From assembly GCF_009687885.1 (NCBI RefSeq), contig NZ_BLAF01000014.1:1-64000 (forward strand): a DNA stretch of 64,000 nt, written 5' to 3'. A program made the translations under genes and the position numbers. Source of the DNA: Acrocarpospora pleiomorpha (GTDB taxonomy: Bacteria; Actinomycetota; Actinomycetes; Streptosporangiales; Streptosporangiaceae). Under the pieces are notes generated by a model. The model worked only from the letters and a program-made list of their open reading frames with translations, did not search any database and was not told where the DNA came from. This document shows, one piece after another, positions 53,192 through 62,294 of this stretch. Numbering within the stretch: position 1 is the stretch's first letter; each line of letters opens with the position of its first letter.

Positions 53192-54721
53192 CTAGACCAT
53201 CCCCACAATGATTTGTTCTTCGGTGAGCCCCGTGGATTCCGCCCATTCGCGGACGACCCGGCCGTCCCGCATCACCGCCACCCGGTCGCCCATGCCGATC
53301 AGCTCGCGCAGATCGTCGCTGACCAGCAGGATCGAGAACCCGGCGTCCGCCAGGTCGCGCAGATGGCCGTAGATCTCCTGGCGGGCGCCGACGTCGACCC
53401 CCCTGGTGGGGTTGTCGAGAACCAGCACCCGGGCGCCGGAACCGGCGAGCCTGGCCAACATGACCTTCTGCTGGTTGCCGCCGCTCAGCGCGCCGACCCG
53501 GGTGTCCATCGACGGCGCCGCGACCCGATATCTGGCCATTCCCGCCGCGACCGCCCGTTTCTCCCGGCGCGGGCTCAGGAAGGGGCCGCGGCTGTGGTCC
53601 CGCAGGCTCGACCACGTCATGTTCCACCGGATGCTCTGGAGCAGGCTCACTCCCTCGGCATGCCGGTCGAGCGGCCCGAAGGCGAGCCGTCCCCGGCGCG
53701 CGGCCGGCCGATGGTTCGGCAGCCGCTGCCCGTCGACCTCGACGATCCCCGACGCGCGCACGTCACCGGCGATCGCCCGCGCGAGATGCGACTTCCCGCA
53801 GCCGGTGATGCCGCCCACGGCCAGAATCTCTCCCTCGCGTACCTCGAGGGAGACGTCGTGGAACTCGGCACCGGAGCTGAGGTTCCCGACCTTGAGCCGG
53901 ACCGGGCCGAACTCCGTGCGCCTGCGGTCCTCCAGGTAGTGGTTCTCCTCACGTTCCCGCCCCACCATGAGCCGGTGCAGCTCCGCCTCGCTGGTCTGGC
54001 TGACCTCGCGCTCGGCGACGACGACGCCGTCCTTGAGCACGTAGACGCGGTCGCAGAGATCCAGGATCTCGTCGAGCCGGTGGCTGACGAAGACGAAGGA
54101 GGCGCGGTCGCGGCGGGCGCGAACGTGCGCGAAGAGCTCGGTCACCTCGTCCTGGTTGAGCGAGGCGGTGGTCTCGTCGAGCAGGACGACGGGCCGGCTC
54201 ACCTCGAGGAGCTCGGCGACGGCGAACGCCCGGGCGATCTCCACCAGCTGCCGGACGTCGAGCGGCAGCTCGCCGACCTGGTCGGTCTCGCTGACCCGGC
54301 CGGCCAGCATCGTGTCGGCCCGGATCTGCCGGCGCGCGGCGGCGAGCAACTTCCGGTGCTGGAGCAGCCCGCCGCGGGAGAAGCGGCGTTCGTGCCCCAG
54401 GTAGAGGTTCGCCGCGACCGTCAGGTTGTCGATGAGGCCCTGGTCCTGATGCGCCCGGAAGATGCCCGCCTCGTTGGCCTGCGCGTAATCGTGCAGGTGG
54501 AGGGTATGGCCGCGGGCCACGATCTCCCCCGCATCGGGCCGCAACGACCCGGAGAGGATGCTGAGGAGGGTCGACTTCCCGGCGCCGTTCTCGCCGACCA
54601 GCCCGATCACGTCACCCGCGCCGACCGTCAGTGACACCTCGGTGAGTGCCTTGACCCCGGGGAAGGCCATCGTCACGCCGCGAGCCTCAAGGACGGGCGG
54701 GGGCAGTGCGTCCGCTGTCAT
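53192..54721 (-). CDS. Ribose-type ABC ATPase with two domains (RbsA family)
   Basis: 509 residues. Domain 1: Walker A GENGAGKSTLLSILSG near 45, Walker B VVLLDETTASLN, a degenerate signature (LPLDVRQLVEIARAF). Domain 2: GITGCGKSHLARAIAG near 290, signature LSGGNQQKVMLARL, Walker B VLVLDNPTRGVDVG. Asp-Asn replaces Asp-Glu in that last Walker B, which usual RbsA proteins also vary. Two bases separate it from the permease gene. Confidence 0.88.
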   Translation of the reverse strand: MTADALPPPVLEARGVTMAFPGVKALTEVSLTVGAGDVIGLVGENGAGKSTLLSILSGSLRPDAGEIVARGHTLHLHDYAQANEAGIFRAHQDQGLIDNLTVAANLYLGHERRFSRGGLLQHRKLLAAARRQIRADTMLAGRVSETDQVGELPLDVRQLVEIARAFAVAELLEVSRPVVLLDETTASLNQDEVTELFAHVRARRDRASFVFVSHRLDEILDLCDRVYVLKDGVVVAEREVSQTSEAELHRLMVGREREENHYLEDRRRTEFGPVRLKVGNLSSGAEFHDVSLEVREGEILAVGGITGCGKSHLARAIAGDVRASGIVEVDGQRLPNHRPAARRGRLAFGPLDRHAEGVSLLQSIRWNMTWSSLRDHSRGPFLSPRREKRAVAAGMARYRVAAPSMDTRVGALSGGNQQKVMLARLAGSGARVLVLDNPTRGVDVGARQEIYGHLRDLADAGFSILLVSDDLRELIGMGDRVAVMRDGRVVREWAESTGLTEEQIIVGMV

Positions 54722-54727
54722 GACCGG

Positions 54728-55486
54728 TCACATGTCCAGCGCGGCCAGGGCCTCGTGGGCCAGGCCGTAACCGATCTGGTCGTGCATCAGGCCTTTCAGC
54801 TCCCGCGTCAGCACCTCGCGCGTGTAGCGGAGGGTGAGGGTGTGCTTCTGGGCCATCCCGTGCGCGAGTTCCAGGGCGCGGGGCAGCACCTGATCGGGAG
54901 CGAGCACTTCGTCGACCGCGCCGGCGTCCTTGGCCTCACGGGCCGTGAGCTTCTGCCCGGTGAGCAGGAAGTACTTCCCCCGCTTCGGTCCCAGCGCGTA
55001 CAGCCAGGCGGTGTGGATCCCGTCGCCGGGCACGATCCCGCCGGGAAAGTGCGGGGCGTCCTGGAAGTACGTCGTGTCCGAGGCCAGGACGATGTCGGAG
55101 AGGATCGGGATCTCCGAATGCACGGACGCGGGACCGTTGACGGCGGCGATCACCGGGACCCGGATGCCGAGCAGGTTGTTGAGGAGGCGCTGGCCCTCGA
55201 ACACGGAGTTGTCCCAGTCTCCGGGGGTGTTGAGGGTGAAGCTGGTGAAGTCGATGGCGTCGCAGAACGCCTCGCCCGCGCCGGTCAGCACGACGACGCG
55301 GTTCTCCGGGTCACACGCGATGTCGGCGAAGCAGTACGCCAGCTCGTCGTGGGCGGTGGTGTCCCAGATCAGGGAGTCGCCGTCGGTGTGCAGGGTGACC
55401 AGCAGGACACCCGCGTCGTCGCGTTCGAGCCTGATGCGCTGATATTTGCCGGCGTACGCCGCCAGCCTTGGAGCGATCTTCGACAT
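54728..55486 (-). CDS. camK: 6-oxocamphor hydrolase-like retro-Claisenase (crotonase fold)
   Basis: 252 residues. The fold is crotonase, but it lacks the usual CoA-hydratase glutamates and instead matches, as I remember it, 6-oxocamphor hydrolase of Rhodococcus: [47 protein letters not shown], and [14 protein letters not shown]. Trp41, His46, Phe83, His123, His146, Asp155 and Glu245 fall one residue after the published Trp40, His45, Phe82, His122, His145, Asp154 and Glu244. The enzyme cleaves a C-C bond of a cyclic beta-diketone without CoA. ATG at 55486. Six bases from the RbsA gene. It points to a bicyclic ketone as substrate of the operon. Confidence 0.88.
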   Translation of the reverse strand: MSKIAPRLAAYAGKYQRIRLERDDAGVLLVTLHTDGDSLIWDTTAHDELAYCFADIACDPENRVVVLTGAGEAFCDAIDFTSFTLNTPGDWDNSVFEGQRLLNNLLGIRVPVIAAVNGPASVHSEIPILSDIVLASDTTYFQDAPHFPGGIVPGDGIHTAWLYALGPKRGKYFLLTGQKLTAREAKDAGAVDEVLAPDQVLPRALELAHGMAQKHTLTLRYTREVLTRELKGLMHDQIGYGLAHEALAALDM

Positions 55487-55514
55487 TGGAGCACTTCCAT
55501 TCGGTTCTGTACGG

Positions 55515-56339
55515 TCAACGGGCCATGACGCCCGCGTCGACCGGCACGGCGAGACCGGTGACGTACCTGGAGTCATCGGAGGCCAGCCAGGCCACGGTGG
55601 CGCTGATCTCCTCGGCCGCCAGGAAACCGCCCGGCAGCGGGAGCAGCGGCGAGAAGGAACCCTTGAACAGCAGGGTGTCCGGATGATCTCCGGCGAGCAG
55701 CGCCGGACCGGTCTCGTCGCTGGTGAGCGGGGTGGCCACCGGTCCCGGGTTGACCGTGTTCACCCGGATGCCGTGCTCGGCCAGTTCCTGCGCGAGCACG
55801 GCCGCCAGTCCTTGCAGTCCGTGCTTGGACGCGGCGTAGGCGCCGGTGAACGGAAGCCCCTTGATGCCCGACACCGAGCTGATGATGATGATGGAGCCGC
55901 CGTTGCCGCCTTCGAGAATACGTGGGGTGAACGCCTGGATTGTGTGGAAGGTGCCGGTCATGTTCACGGCCACGACCTGCTCCCACACCTCGGCGGGCGT
56001 CTCGAGCACCCGCCCGTAGGACCCCATGCCCGCGTTCGCGACCAGGATGTCCAGGCGCGGGAACTCGGCCGCGGTGTCGGAGACGACCTGGTCGAGCGCT
56101 GCCCGGTCGCGGATGTCCGCCTTGGCGATGAAGCAGCGCCGCCCCAGCTCCTCGACCTGTCGCGCCGTCTCCTGGAGCGCTTCCCACGACCCCAGCGGGT
56201 AGGCGACGTTGAGCGCCTGCGCGCACAGGTCGATCGCGATAATGTCCGCGCCCTCCGAGGCCAGGCGCACGCAGTGTGCCCGGCCCTGGCCGTGGGCGGC
56301 GCCCGTCACCAGGGCGGTCTTCCCAGCAAGTCGTCGCAT
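55515..56339 (-). CDS. Mycofactocin-coupled SDR family oxidoreductase
   Basis: 274 residues. [20 protein letters not shown] followed by DIIAIDLCA and the extra insertion with ADIRDRAAL are characteristic of the mycofactocin-type SDR subgroup, whose NAD is thought to be held tightly and reoxidised through mycofactocin. Catalytic Ser in IISSVSG and YAASKHG are present. Directly upstream of the retro-Claisenase gene (28 bases), it is the best candidate for oxidising the P450-made secondary alcohol to the beta-diketone. No mycofactocin biosynthesis genes occur in this window. Confidence 0.83.
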   Translation of the reverse strand: MRRLAGKTALVTGAAHGQGRAHCVRLASEGADIIAIDLCAQALNVAYPLGSWEALQETARQVEELGRRCFIAKADIRDRAALDQVVSDTAAEFPRLDILVANAGMGSYGRVLETPAEVWEQVVAVNMTGTFHTIQAFTPRILEGGNGGSIIIISSVSGIKGLPFTGAYAASKHGLQGLAAVLAQELAEHGIRVNTVNPGPVATPLTSDETGPALLAGDHPDTLLFKGSFSPLLPLPGGFLAAEEISATVAWLASDDSRYVTGLAVPVDAGVMAR

Positions 56340-56350
56340 GACGCTCCTTG

Positions 56351-57691
56351 TCAGATGAGGCCGATGCGCTTGAACGTGCCGAGCGCACCGTCTTTGGTCG
56401 TGGCCTTGGCCCGCACCGCCAGGTACGGATCCACGAACCGCTTCTCCCAGTCCGTGTTCACCACGTCGATCTCGCCGTTCGCGAGCGCCGTCTGGTAGGC
56501 GGCCGGCCATTCGAAACCGGCGGGACGGGGCGTCGGGTTGGTGCCGGGCTTGTCGCCCCAGGCGAAATCCGTCGGGTCCGAGACGAGGCAGCGGTGCGGC
56601 AGGATCCACTTGTCGCCCTGCAGGTGCCGCGACATCTTGGTCGCGTCCCACAGCAGCGGAGCGTCGGGGCCGGTGATGTTGAGCAGCTCGGCGGCCGCCT
56701 CCGGCGTGTCCACGATGATGGAATCGGTGTCGATGAACACCTCGAGCGGGTGGAATTTGACGCCGTTCAGGAAGTCGTACAGCCGGACCGCGGCCAGAAC
56801 GCCGGAGAAGGCGATGAGCCCGGCCGAGGTCGCCACGATCCGCTCCTCCTTCTGCATGCGCTCGAGGAAGGCCGGGTCGCCGTCCATGCCGATGACCAGC
56901 GCCGTGGTGTTCCTGGCGGCGTTCAGGGCCGCGAGCGCGCCCAGCGCGACGCCGTCGTTGAACGCGATCACGTACTTCACCTTCGGGTGCGCCGGAAGCA
57001 GCGCCGCCAGCTCCGACTCGGCCTTCTTCGGGTCCCAGTCCGTGTACGCGTTGGCGACCACCTTGACCTCGGGGAACTCGGCCAGGGCACGGTTCACGCC
57101 GAACCGGCGCGCCGTCTCCGACAGGCCGCCCTTGGGACCGCCCAGCAGGATCGCCTCGCCCTTGCCGCCACCCCGCTCGAGCAGCACCTTCGTGACCAGG
57201 TACGCCTCCTCGGCGAAGGGGCCGCCGACGTTGCCGATGAAGTAGCCGTTGAACTTCGGGTCGCTGGGCGCGAACCAGGGCAGCCGGTTCGACAGGTTGC
57301 TGTGCGCGATCTTCGCGTCGGCGAGGACCTTGGTGTAGCGGTCCAGGGCGGCGTCGGCGACCAGGTACGAGTGCACCCCCTTGACCCCCAGGGAGGGGAA
57401 CTGGAGCTCCTGCGCGAACGCCTTCTGCATGTCCCCGTCGTGCGAGGTGAACGAGGCGGAGTCCTGGAGGGCCTGGACCGCCAGCTTGAAGGCGCGGTCG
57501 GTGGATTCGAATGCCTCCACGTTCGCGATGAGGTGGTTCATCAGCAGGTCGGCGCCGGCGGCCGTCTCGCTCTCCGCGCCGCACGCGGCCAGCGCGGGCA
57601 GGCCGGCGAGGGCCAGCCCGCCGATTCCGGCGAACTTGAGGAGATTCCGGCGAGATATGTCTGCGGATGATACGGATGAATTAAGTGCCAT
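56351..57691 (-). CDS. ABC substrate-binding lipoprotein (Peripla_BP_4, ribose type)
   Basis: 446 residues. The N-terminus has a twin-arginine SRRNLLKFAGIGGLALAGLP and a lipobox LAAC (lipidated Cys near 37), so it may be Tat-exported and anchored. The mature part is a type I binding fold (KGVHSYLVADAALDRYTKVL, YVIAFNDGVALGALAALNAA, LVIGMDGDPAFL). Longer than ribose-binding proteins by about 120 residues at the C-terminus. It would feed the RbsA/RbsC-type importer encoded downstream. Confidence 0.87.
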   Translation of the reverse strand: MALNSSVSSADISRRNLLKFAGIGGLALAGLPALAACGAESETAAGADLLMNHLIANVEAFESTDRAFKLAVQALQDSASFTSHDGDMQKAFAQELQFPSLGVKGVHSYLVADAALDRYTKVLADAKIAHSNLSNRLPWFAPSDPKFNGYFIGNVGGPFAEEAYLVTKVLLERGGGKGEAILLGGPKGGLSETARRFGVNRALAEFPEVKVVANAYTDWDPKKAESELAALLPAHPKVKYVIAFNDGVALGALAALNAARNTTALVIGMDGDPAFLERMQKEERIVATSAGLIAFSGVLAAVRLYDFLNGVKFHPLEVFIDTDSIIVDTPEAAAELLNITGPDAPLLWDATKMSRHLQGDKWILPHRCLVSDPTDFAWGDKPGTNPTPRPAGFEWPAAYQTALANGEIDVVNTDWEKRFVDPYLAVRAKATTKDGALGTFKRIGLI

Positions 57692-57777
57692 GGTGCTCGT
57701 GCCTTCTGACTTTGCGGGTTGAACTGCGAGATTTCGAACAGGCCCCCGCCCAGTCCGAGAGGGATGTGGTCCAGAGC

Positions 57778-58548
57778 TCAGCGAGCCGTGAAACCCCCGT
57801 CGACCGGCAGCGCGACGCCGGTGATGAAACTGGCCCGGTCGCCGGCCAGGAAGAGCGCCGCCTCGGCGATCTCCTCGGGCCGGCCGCGGCGCTTGAGCGG
57901 AATGTCGTTGGCGACCCAGGAGTCGAGCCGCTCCTCGACCCCCTCCTGCTTCTCCCGTGACCAGAAGCGCGGGAGCATCGGCGTGTCGATCGGCCCCGGG
58001 CAGATCACATTCACCCTGATCTTGGGCGCGAGCGAGAGCGCCAGCGCCTTGGCGAGCATCACGACACCGCCCTTGGACATCGAGTAGAGCGGTGAGAGGA
58101 AGGAGCCGACCAAGCCCGCCGTGGAGGCCGTGAAGAGGATCGACGCGGTGTGCGGCGACTTGTTGAGCAGCGGGATGGCCTGCTGGGCGGCGAAGTAGGC
58201 CCCGGTCAGGTTCACGCCCACCGAGAAGTCGTACTCGGCCTGGCTGACGTTGTGGCCCGTCGCGCCGGGGGTCCCGGCGTTCGCGTACAGCACGTCGAGG
58301 TGGCCGAACTGGGCTCCGACGGAGTCCATGCACGCCGTGATCTGTTCCGGACTGGTGACGTCGAGCGCTTTGGCCACGCCGGAGCCACCGGCCTGGGTGA
58401 TCTCGTCCACCACGGCCTTCGCGCCCGCCTCGTCGAGGTCGGAGACGATGACGGTGGCGCCGTGCGACGCCATGAGCAGGGCGGTCGCGCGGCCCATGCC
58501 GGACGCGGCGCCCGTGATGAAGGCGATCCTGCCGTCGAGTTCTTTCAT
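57778..58548 (-). CDS. SDR family oxidoreductase
   Basis: 256 residues. AFITGAASGMGRATALLMAS, IVSDLDEAGAK (Asp after beta-2, NAD+), YANAGTPGATG (variant of NNAG), the Ser in FTASTAGLV and YSMSKGG, ending in PVDGGFTAR. A second alcohol dehydrogenase of the island, 30 bases downstream of the aldehyde dehydrogenase gene. Substrate probably another hydroxy intermediate. Confidence 0.86.
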   Translation of the reverse strand: MKELDGRIAFITGAASGMGRATALLMASHGATVIVSDLDEAGAKAVVDEITQAGGSGVAKALDVTSPEQITACMDSVGAQFGHLDVLYANAGTPGATGHNVSQAEYDFSVGVNLTGAYFAAQQAIPLLNKSPHTASILFTASTAGLVGSFLSPLYSMSKGGVVMLAKALALSLAPKIRVNVICPGPIDTPMLPRFWSREKQEGVEERLDSWVANDIPLKRRGRPEEIAEAALFLAGDRASFITGVALPVDGGFTAR

Positions 58549-58578
58549 TTCACTGTTCCATTCACGTTGACGGCGTCG

Positions 58579-60063
58579 CTACTCGTGGACCTCGAAGGCC
58601 CTGAGCTCGACATACTCATCGAGGCTGTACTTGCCCCACTCGCGGCCGATGCCGGTCTGCTTGAAGCCGCCGTGCGGTCCTGCGGTCACGTTCGCCAGGC
58701 AGTTGACGCCGACGCTGCCGGTGCGGATGCTCGCGGCGATGCGCCATGCCTTCTCGGTGTCCCGGCTCCACACGGACGCGTTGATTCCGTAGATGGAGTC
58801 GTCGGCGATCCTGATCGCCTCCTCGGCTCCGGAGAACGGGATCGCCACGAGCACGGGTCCGAAGATCTCCTCCTGGGCGATCCGCATGTCGTTGCGTACG
58901 TCGGTGAAGAGGGTCGGCTGGACGCGGAAGCCCGGGGCCCGCTCGGCGACGGGCTCGCCGCCGCACATCAGGGTGGCTCCTTCCTTCCGCCCGATCTCGA
59001 TGTACTGGAGTACGCGCTCGAACTGGGCCCGGTTGGCGAGCGGGCCCAGGCCGGTCGACGGATCCTCGGCCTCCCCCAGCGGGATCCGCCGCATCTGCTC
59101 GGCGATGCGCGCGGTGACCTCGGCGTAGATCTCCTCCTCGATCAGCACCCGGGTGAGCTGGCCGCAGCCCTGGCCCGCGTGCTTCAGGTTGCCCGGCTCG
59201 GTGGCGAAGAATTTCTCCAGGTCGGCGTCGGCGCAGACGATGTTCGCCGACTTGCCGCCCAGTTCCAGGATCACGTTCTTCACCGTCGCGGACGCGAGTT
59301 CCATGATCCGGCGGCCGGTGGCCGTGCTGCCGGTGAAGCTCACCTTGTCCACGCGCGGGTCCGCGACGAGGAGTTCGCCCACCTCCGGTCCCGCGCCCAG
59401 CAGGATGTTGAGCACCCCGGCCGGCACCCCGGCCTCCTGGGCCGCCTGCGCCATCAGCGCGGAGTCCCAGGCGGTGGTCGGGTGCGGCTTGAGAATGACG
59501 GTGCAGCCCACGGCCAGCGCGGGGAAGACCTTCTGGACGCTGACCCGGAACGGGTAGTTGAACGGCGTGATGGCGGTGATCACACCGGCCGGCACCCGCT
59601 GGACGAGCCGCGACCTGCGCCGCCCGGACGCGCCGGGGAGCGGGGTTCCCTCGAGGGTCTGGGATTCGATCGTCTCGAACGTTCCGGCGGTGTCGGCGTA
59701 GCCGAAGGCGGCCGCCAGGGGCGCGTCCGTCTGGAGCCCTTCCGCGAGCGAGCGCACCGCGCCGGCCTGGTGGATCGCGATGTGCACGAGCTCGTCCCGC
59801 CGGGCCTGGAGCCGCTCGGCGAACCGGCGGAGGACGGCCGCGCGCGCCGCGGGCGCCATGCGCGGCCAGGGGCCTTCGTCGAAGGCGCGGCGGGCGGCGG
59901 CGATGGCGCGGTCGGCCTCCTCGGGCGTCGCGCGCGGGGTCTCGGCTATCGCGAGCTCGGTCCAGGGGGACACGATCGCGAAACGTCCGCCGCCTGCGAC
60001 GAGTTCTCCATCGATCAGGTGCGACAGGCCGGTGACGGCGGCCCGCTGCTGAGCTGATGACAT
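58579..60063 (-). CDS. Aldehyde dehydrogenase
   Basis: 494 residues. AITPFNYPFRVSVQKVFPAL, the NAD-binding VSFTGSTATGR, ELGGKSANIV with Glu267, and catalytic Cys300 in AGQGCGQLTR, then EEIFGPVLVAIPFSG. Oxidises an aldehyde to an acid with NAD(P)+. The ATG at 60063 is chosen; the longer open frame upstream is not coding in style. It follows a 143-base gap after the reductase gene, containing a candidate operator, and may start a separate transcript. Confidence 0.87.
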   Translation of the reverse strand: MSSAQQRAAVTGLSHLIDGELVAGGGRFAIVSPWTELAIAETPRATPEEADRAIAAARRAFDEGPWPRMAPAARAAVLRRFAERLQARRDELVHIAIHQAGAVRSLAEGLQTDAPLAAAFGYADTAGTFETIESQTLEGTPLPGASGRRRSRLVQRVPAGVITAITPFNYPFRVSVQKVFPALAVGCTVILKPHPTTAWDSALMAQAAQEAGVPAGVLNILLGAGPEVGELLVADPRVDKVSFTGSTATGRRIMELASATVKNVILELGGKSANIVCADADLEKFFATEPGNLKHAGQGCGQLTRVLIEEEIYAEVTARIAEQMRRIPLGEAEDPSTGLGPLANRAQFERVLQYIEIGRKEGATLMCGGEPVAERAPGFRVQPTLFTDVRNDMRIAQEEIFGPVLVAIPFSGAEEAIRIADDSIYGINASVWSRDTEKAWRIAASIRTGSVGVNCLANVTAGPHGGFKQTGIGREWGKYSLDEYVELRAFEVHE

Positions 60064-60186
60064 CTCTGCTACCCGTTCTCGTGATCGTGGTTCATCCGGA
60101 TGACGCCGGTCCCGAACGTGACAGATACCGCTTCTTCCTGACACACGGGACGTTACACGGCCATATCAACCAGGGCAATGGTCCGT

Positions 60187-60200
60187 TTCATACATATGAA
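60187..60200. promoter_or_regulatory. Palindrome before the aldehyde dehydrogenase gene
   Basis: TTCATA-CA-TATGAA, perfect 6-bp arms, in the only sizeable gap inside the leftward operon (between the ferredoxin reductase and the aldehyde dehydrogenase genes). Shares TCATAC with the other island sites; candidate operator for the GntR protein. Confidence 0.5.
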
Positions 60201-60206
60201 TCGACG

Positions 60207-61385
60207 TTATACGGCCGAGACCGCGGACACCTCGGCGAGCGGGACGGCGCGGAGCACCATCGCCCGATGCTTCATCACGGCCGCGCCCGCGTTCATGCCC
60301 GCGACGCACACGAGCCGGCCCGCGCGTCCGTAGGCGACCAGGAACCTGCCGTCGCTGTGGTCGAGTACGGCGTACTGGTCGTGACCGAGGGTCGAGCCGA
60401 CGCACTGCAGCTTCACGCCGTACTGGTCGGACCAGAAGTAGGGCACGCTGGCGAACCCGGTGGGGTCGTGGGTGCCCAGCAGCCGCCGGGCGGCGTAGGC
60501 GCCCTGCTCGACGGCGTTGGTCCAGTGTTCGACGCGCATACGCCGCTGGTAGAGGGGGTTGATCCAGCTCGCGACGTCCCCGGCCGCGACCACTCCGTCG
60601 GCCACCGCGCAGGTCTCGTCGCAGACGACCCCCATGGACAGGTCGAGGCCCGAGTCGCGCAGCCAGCCGGTCGCCGGTTCTGAGCCGATCGCCACCAGCA
60701 CCACGTCCGCCGCGATGGTCTCGCCGGAGGTCAGTTCGACGGACGAGACCCGCCCGGACGCTCCCGCGACCAAGCCGGCGACCGTGACTCCGGTCCGCAG
60801 GTCGACGCCGTGTGCCCGGTGTATTCCGGCGAGGTGTTCGCCGAAGTCATCCCCCAGGACGCGCGCCAGCGGGATCTCCGCGGCTTCGAGCAGGGTCACG
60901 GACTTGCCGAGTTTCCACGCCACGGACGCGACCTCGAGACCGATGAATCCCGCTCCGACTATGACGATCTTCGTGGCCGCGGCCAGTTCGGGCCGCAAGC
61001 GTTCCGCGTCCTCGGCCGAGCGCAGGGTGTGCACGCCGGCCATCGCCTCGTACGGGGAGCGGCGAGCGGCGCACCCGGTCGCGATGACCAGCCCGTCGAA
61101 CGGCACCTCGCGGCCCTCCACCTGAACGGTCCTGGCCGCCAGGTCCAGGCCCGTCAGCCGGACCCCGAGCATCCGATCGACGTTCAGGTCCGCCGGCCAG
61201 GGCGTAGTCACGGAATCCACGCCGAGCCGTCCCTCCAGCAGACCCTTGGAAACTTCAGGGCGCCGGTACGGCCCACGCCGGTCCTGATCGACCACCTGGA
61301 TCCGGCCCTGAAAGCCGGCCCTGCGCAGTTCCCGCGCGGCGCTCAGCCCCGCGATCGCGCCGCCGGCGATCACCACGCTCCGCAT
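60207..61385 (-). CDS. Ferredoxin reductase (NAD(P)H, FAD; P450 redox partner type)
   Basis: 392 residues. FAD motif VVIAGGAIAGLSAARELRRA, YRRPEVSKGLL (active-site loop of the BphA4/putidaredoxin reductase group), NAD motif IVIVGAGFIGLEVASVAWKL, AAGDVASW and VEHWTNAVEQG. It would transfer electrons from NADH to the ferredoxin at 49463 and on to the P450. It abuts the CitE-like gene upstream with no gap. Confidence 0.87.
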   Translation of the reverse strand: MRSVVIAGGAIAGLSAARELRRAGFQGRIQVVDQDRRGPYRRPEVSKGLLEGRLGVDSVTTPWPADLNVDRMLGVRLTGLDLAARTVQVEGREVPFDGLVIATGCAARRSPYEAMAGVHTLRSAEDAERLRPELAAATKIVIVGAGFIGLEVASVAWKLGKSVTLLEAAEIPLARVLGDDFGEHLAGIHRAHGVDLRTGVTVAGLVAGASGRVSSVELTSGETIAADVVLVAIGSEPATGWLRDSGLDLSMGVVCDETCAVADGVVAAGDVASWINPLYQRRMRVEHWTNAVEQGAYAARRLLGTHDPTGFASVPYFWSDQYGVKLQCVGSTLGHDQYAVLDHSDGRFLVAYGRAGRLVCVAGMNAGAAVMKHRAMVLRAVPLAEVSAVSAV

Positions 61386-62294
61386 CTACGCGCCCTTCGC
61401 GTCGACCGGCAGGGCGCGCGCGACGAGCCTGCTCGCCACGCGGTAGTCGGGCAGCGTGATGGCACGCCCGTTGAGGACGGCCGCCGGCTCGCCGCGTTCC
61501 ACCGCCTGCTGGTAGGCGTCGCAGACCTCACGCGCGGCCCGCACGTCCTCGGGCGCAGGCGCCATCCGGGCGTTGATGATCTGCAGGTGCGCCGGCGACA
61601 CCGCGATGCATCCGGTGTAGCCGACATCCGCCCAGGTCCGTACGAAACGCTCGACCTTGGCCAGGTCCCGGTAGTCCGGGATGAGGGACCCGCCGGTGGC
61701 GAACAATCCGTGCGCGGCGGCCGCCACGGCGATGGCCGAACGGGCGTAGTGGTTCGCCGGGCCGTACAGATCCGCGCCGTCATCGTCGAAGACCTTCGAG
61801 CCGACGTCGGCGGCGTAGTCGACATATCCGAAATGCAGGCCCTGCACGCCGTCGGCGCCGGCGATCTGGTCGAGCGACCGCACGGCGCGCGCGGTTTCGA
61901 TCATCACGTGCAGACCGCGGGCCGCGGTGCCTCTGTTCAGGATCGACATGGCCTCGGCTATCTCCGCCGCGCTCTGCGCCTTCGGGTAGCAGACCAGGAA
62001 ATCGCCCGGAGATCCGGCCAGCTCGGCCAGGTCGTCCCGGCCCCATGGGGTGTCCAGGTTGTTGACACGGACGATGACGTGGCGGCCACCGAAGTGCGCC
62101 GGCGCCTCCAGCGCGGCCAGGACGCGCTCCCGCGCCCGTTCCTTGTCGGCGGGAGTCGCCGAATCCTCGAGGTCCACCATGATGGCGTCGGCCGCCACCG
62201 CGGGCACCTTCGACCAGAACTTCTCGTTCAGGATCGGCACCTCGAGGACGCTGCGCATTCGCTCGAAGCGCTCCCGCCCCGACACGGCGCTCAC
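61386..62294 (-). CDS. CitE-like (HpcH/HpaI) CoA-ester lyase
   Basis: 302 residues. VLEVPILNEKFWSKVPAVAA, DAIMVDLEDSATPADKERAR, VRVNNLDTPWGRDDL and LHFGYVDYAADVG are family marks; the last replaces the usual GxxDL. It should cleave a 3-hydroxyacyl-CoA (malyl-CoA type) or a related acid. The start is the GTG at 62294, overlapping the hydrolase stop (GTGA). A second copy of the family is encoded at 46021, so two different C-C lyase steps may exist. Confidence 0.82.
   Translation of the reverse strand: MSAVSGRERFERMRSVLEVPILNEKFWSKVPAVAADAIMVDLEDSATPADKERARERVLAALEAPAHFGGRHVIVRVNNLDTPWGRDDLAELAGSPGDFLVCYPKAQSAAEIAEAMSILNRGTAARGLHVMIETARAVRSLDQIAGADGVQGLHFGYVDYAADVGSKVFDDDGADLYGPANHYARSAIAVAAAAHGLFATGGSLIPDYRDLAKVERFVRTWADVGYTGCIAVSPAHLQIINARMAPAPEDVRAAREVCDAYQQAVERGEPAAVLNGRAITLPDYRVASRLVARALPVDAKGA

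Noticed and set aside
54728-55486. Calling the crotonase-fold gene a plain enoyl-CoA hydratase
   Set aside because: The catalytic glutamates and oxyanion loop of hydratases are not in place, while the 6-oxocamphor hydrolase residues are all present.
56348-57670. Long plus-strand frame opposite the substrate-binding lipoprotein
   Set aside because: It mirrors a gene that has a signal peptide, a lipobox and a family match; shadow reading.
58150-60057. Long plus-strand frame (635 codons) opposite the aldehyde dehydrogenase and SDR genes
   Set aside because: It is a GC-rich shadow of two well-supported genes, with Arg/Gly-rich composition and no domain.
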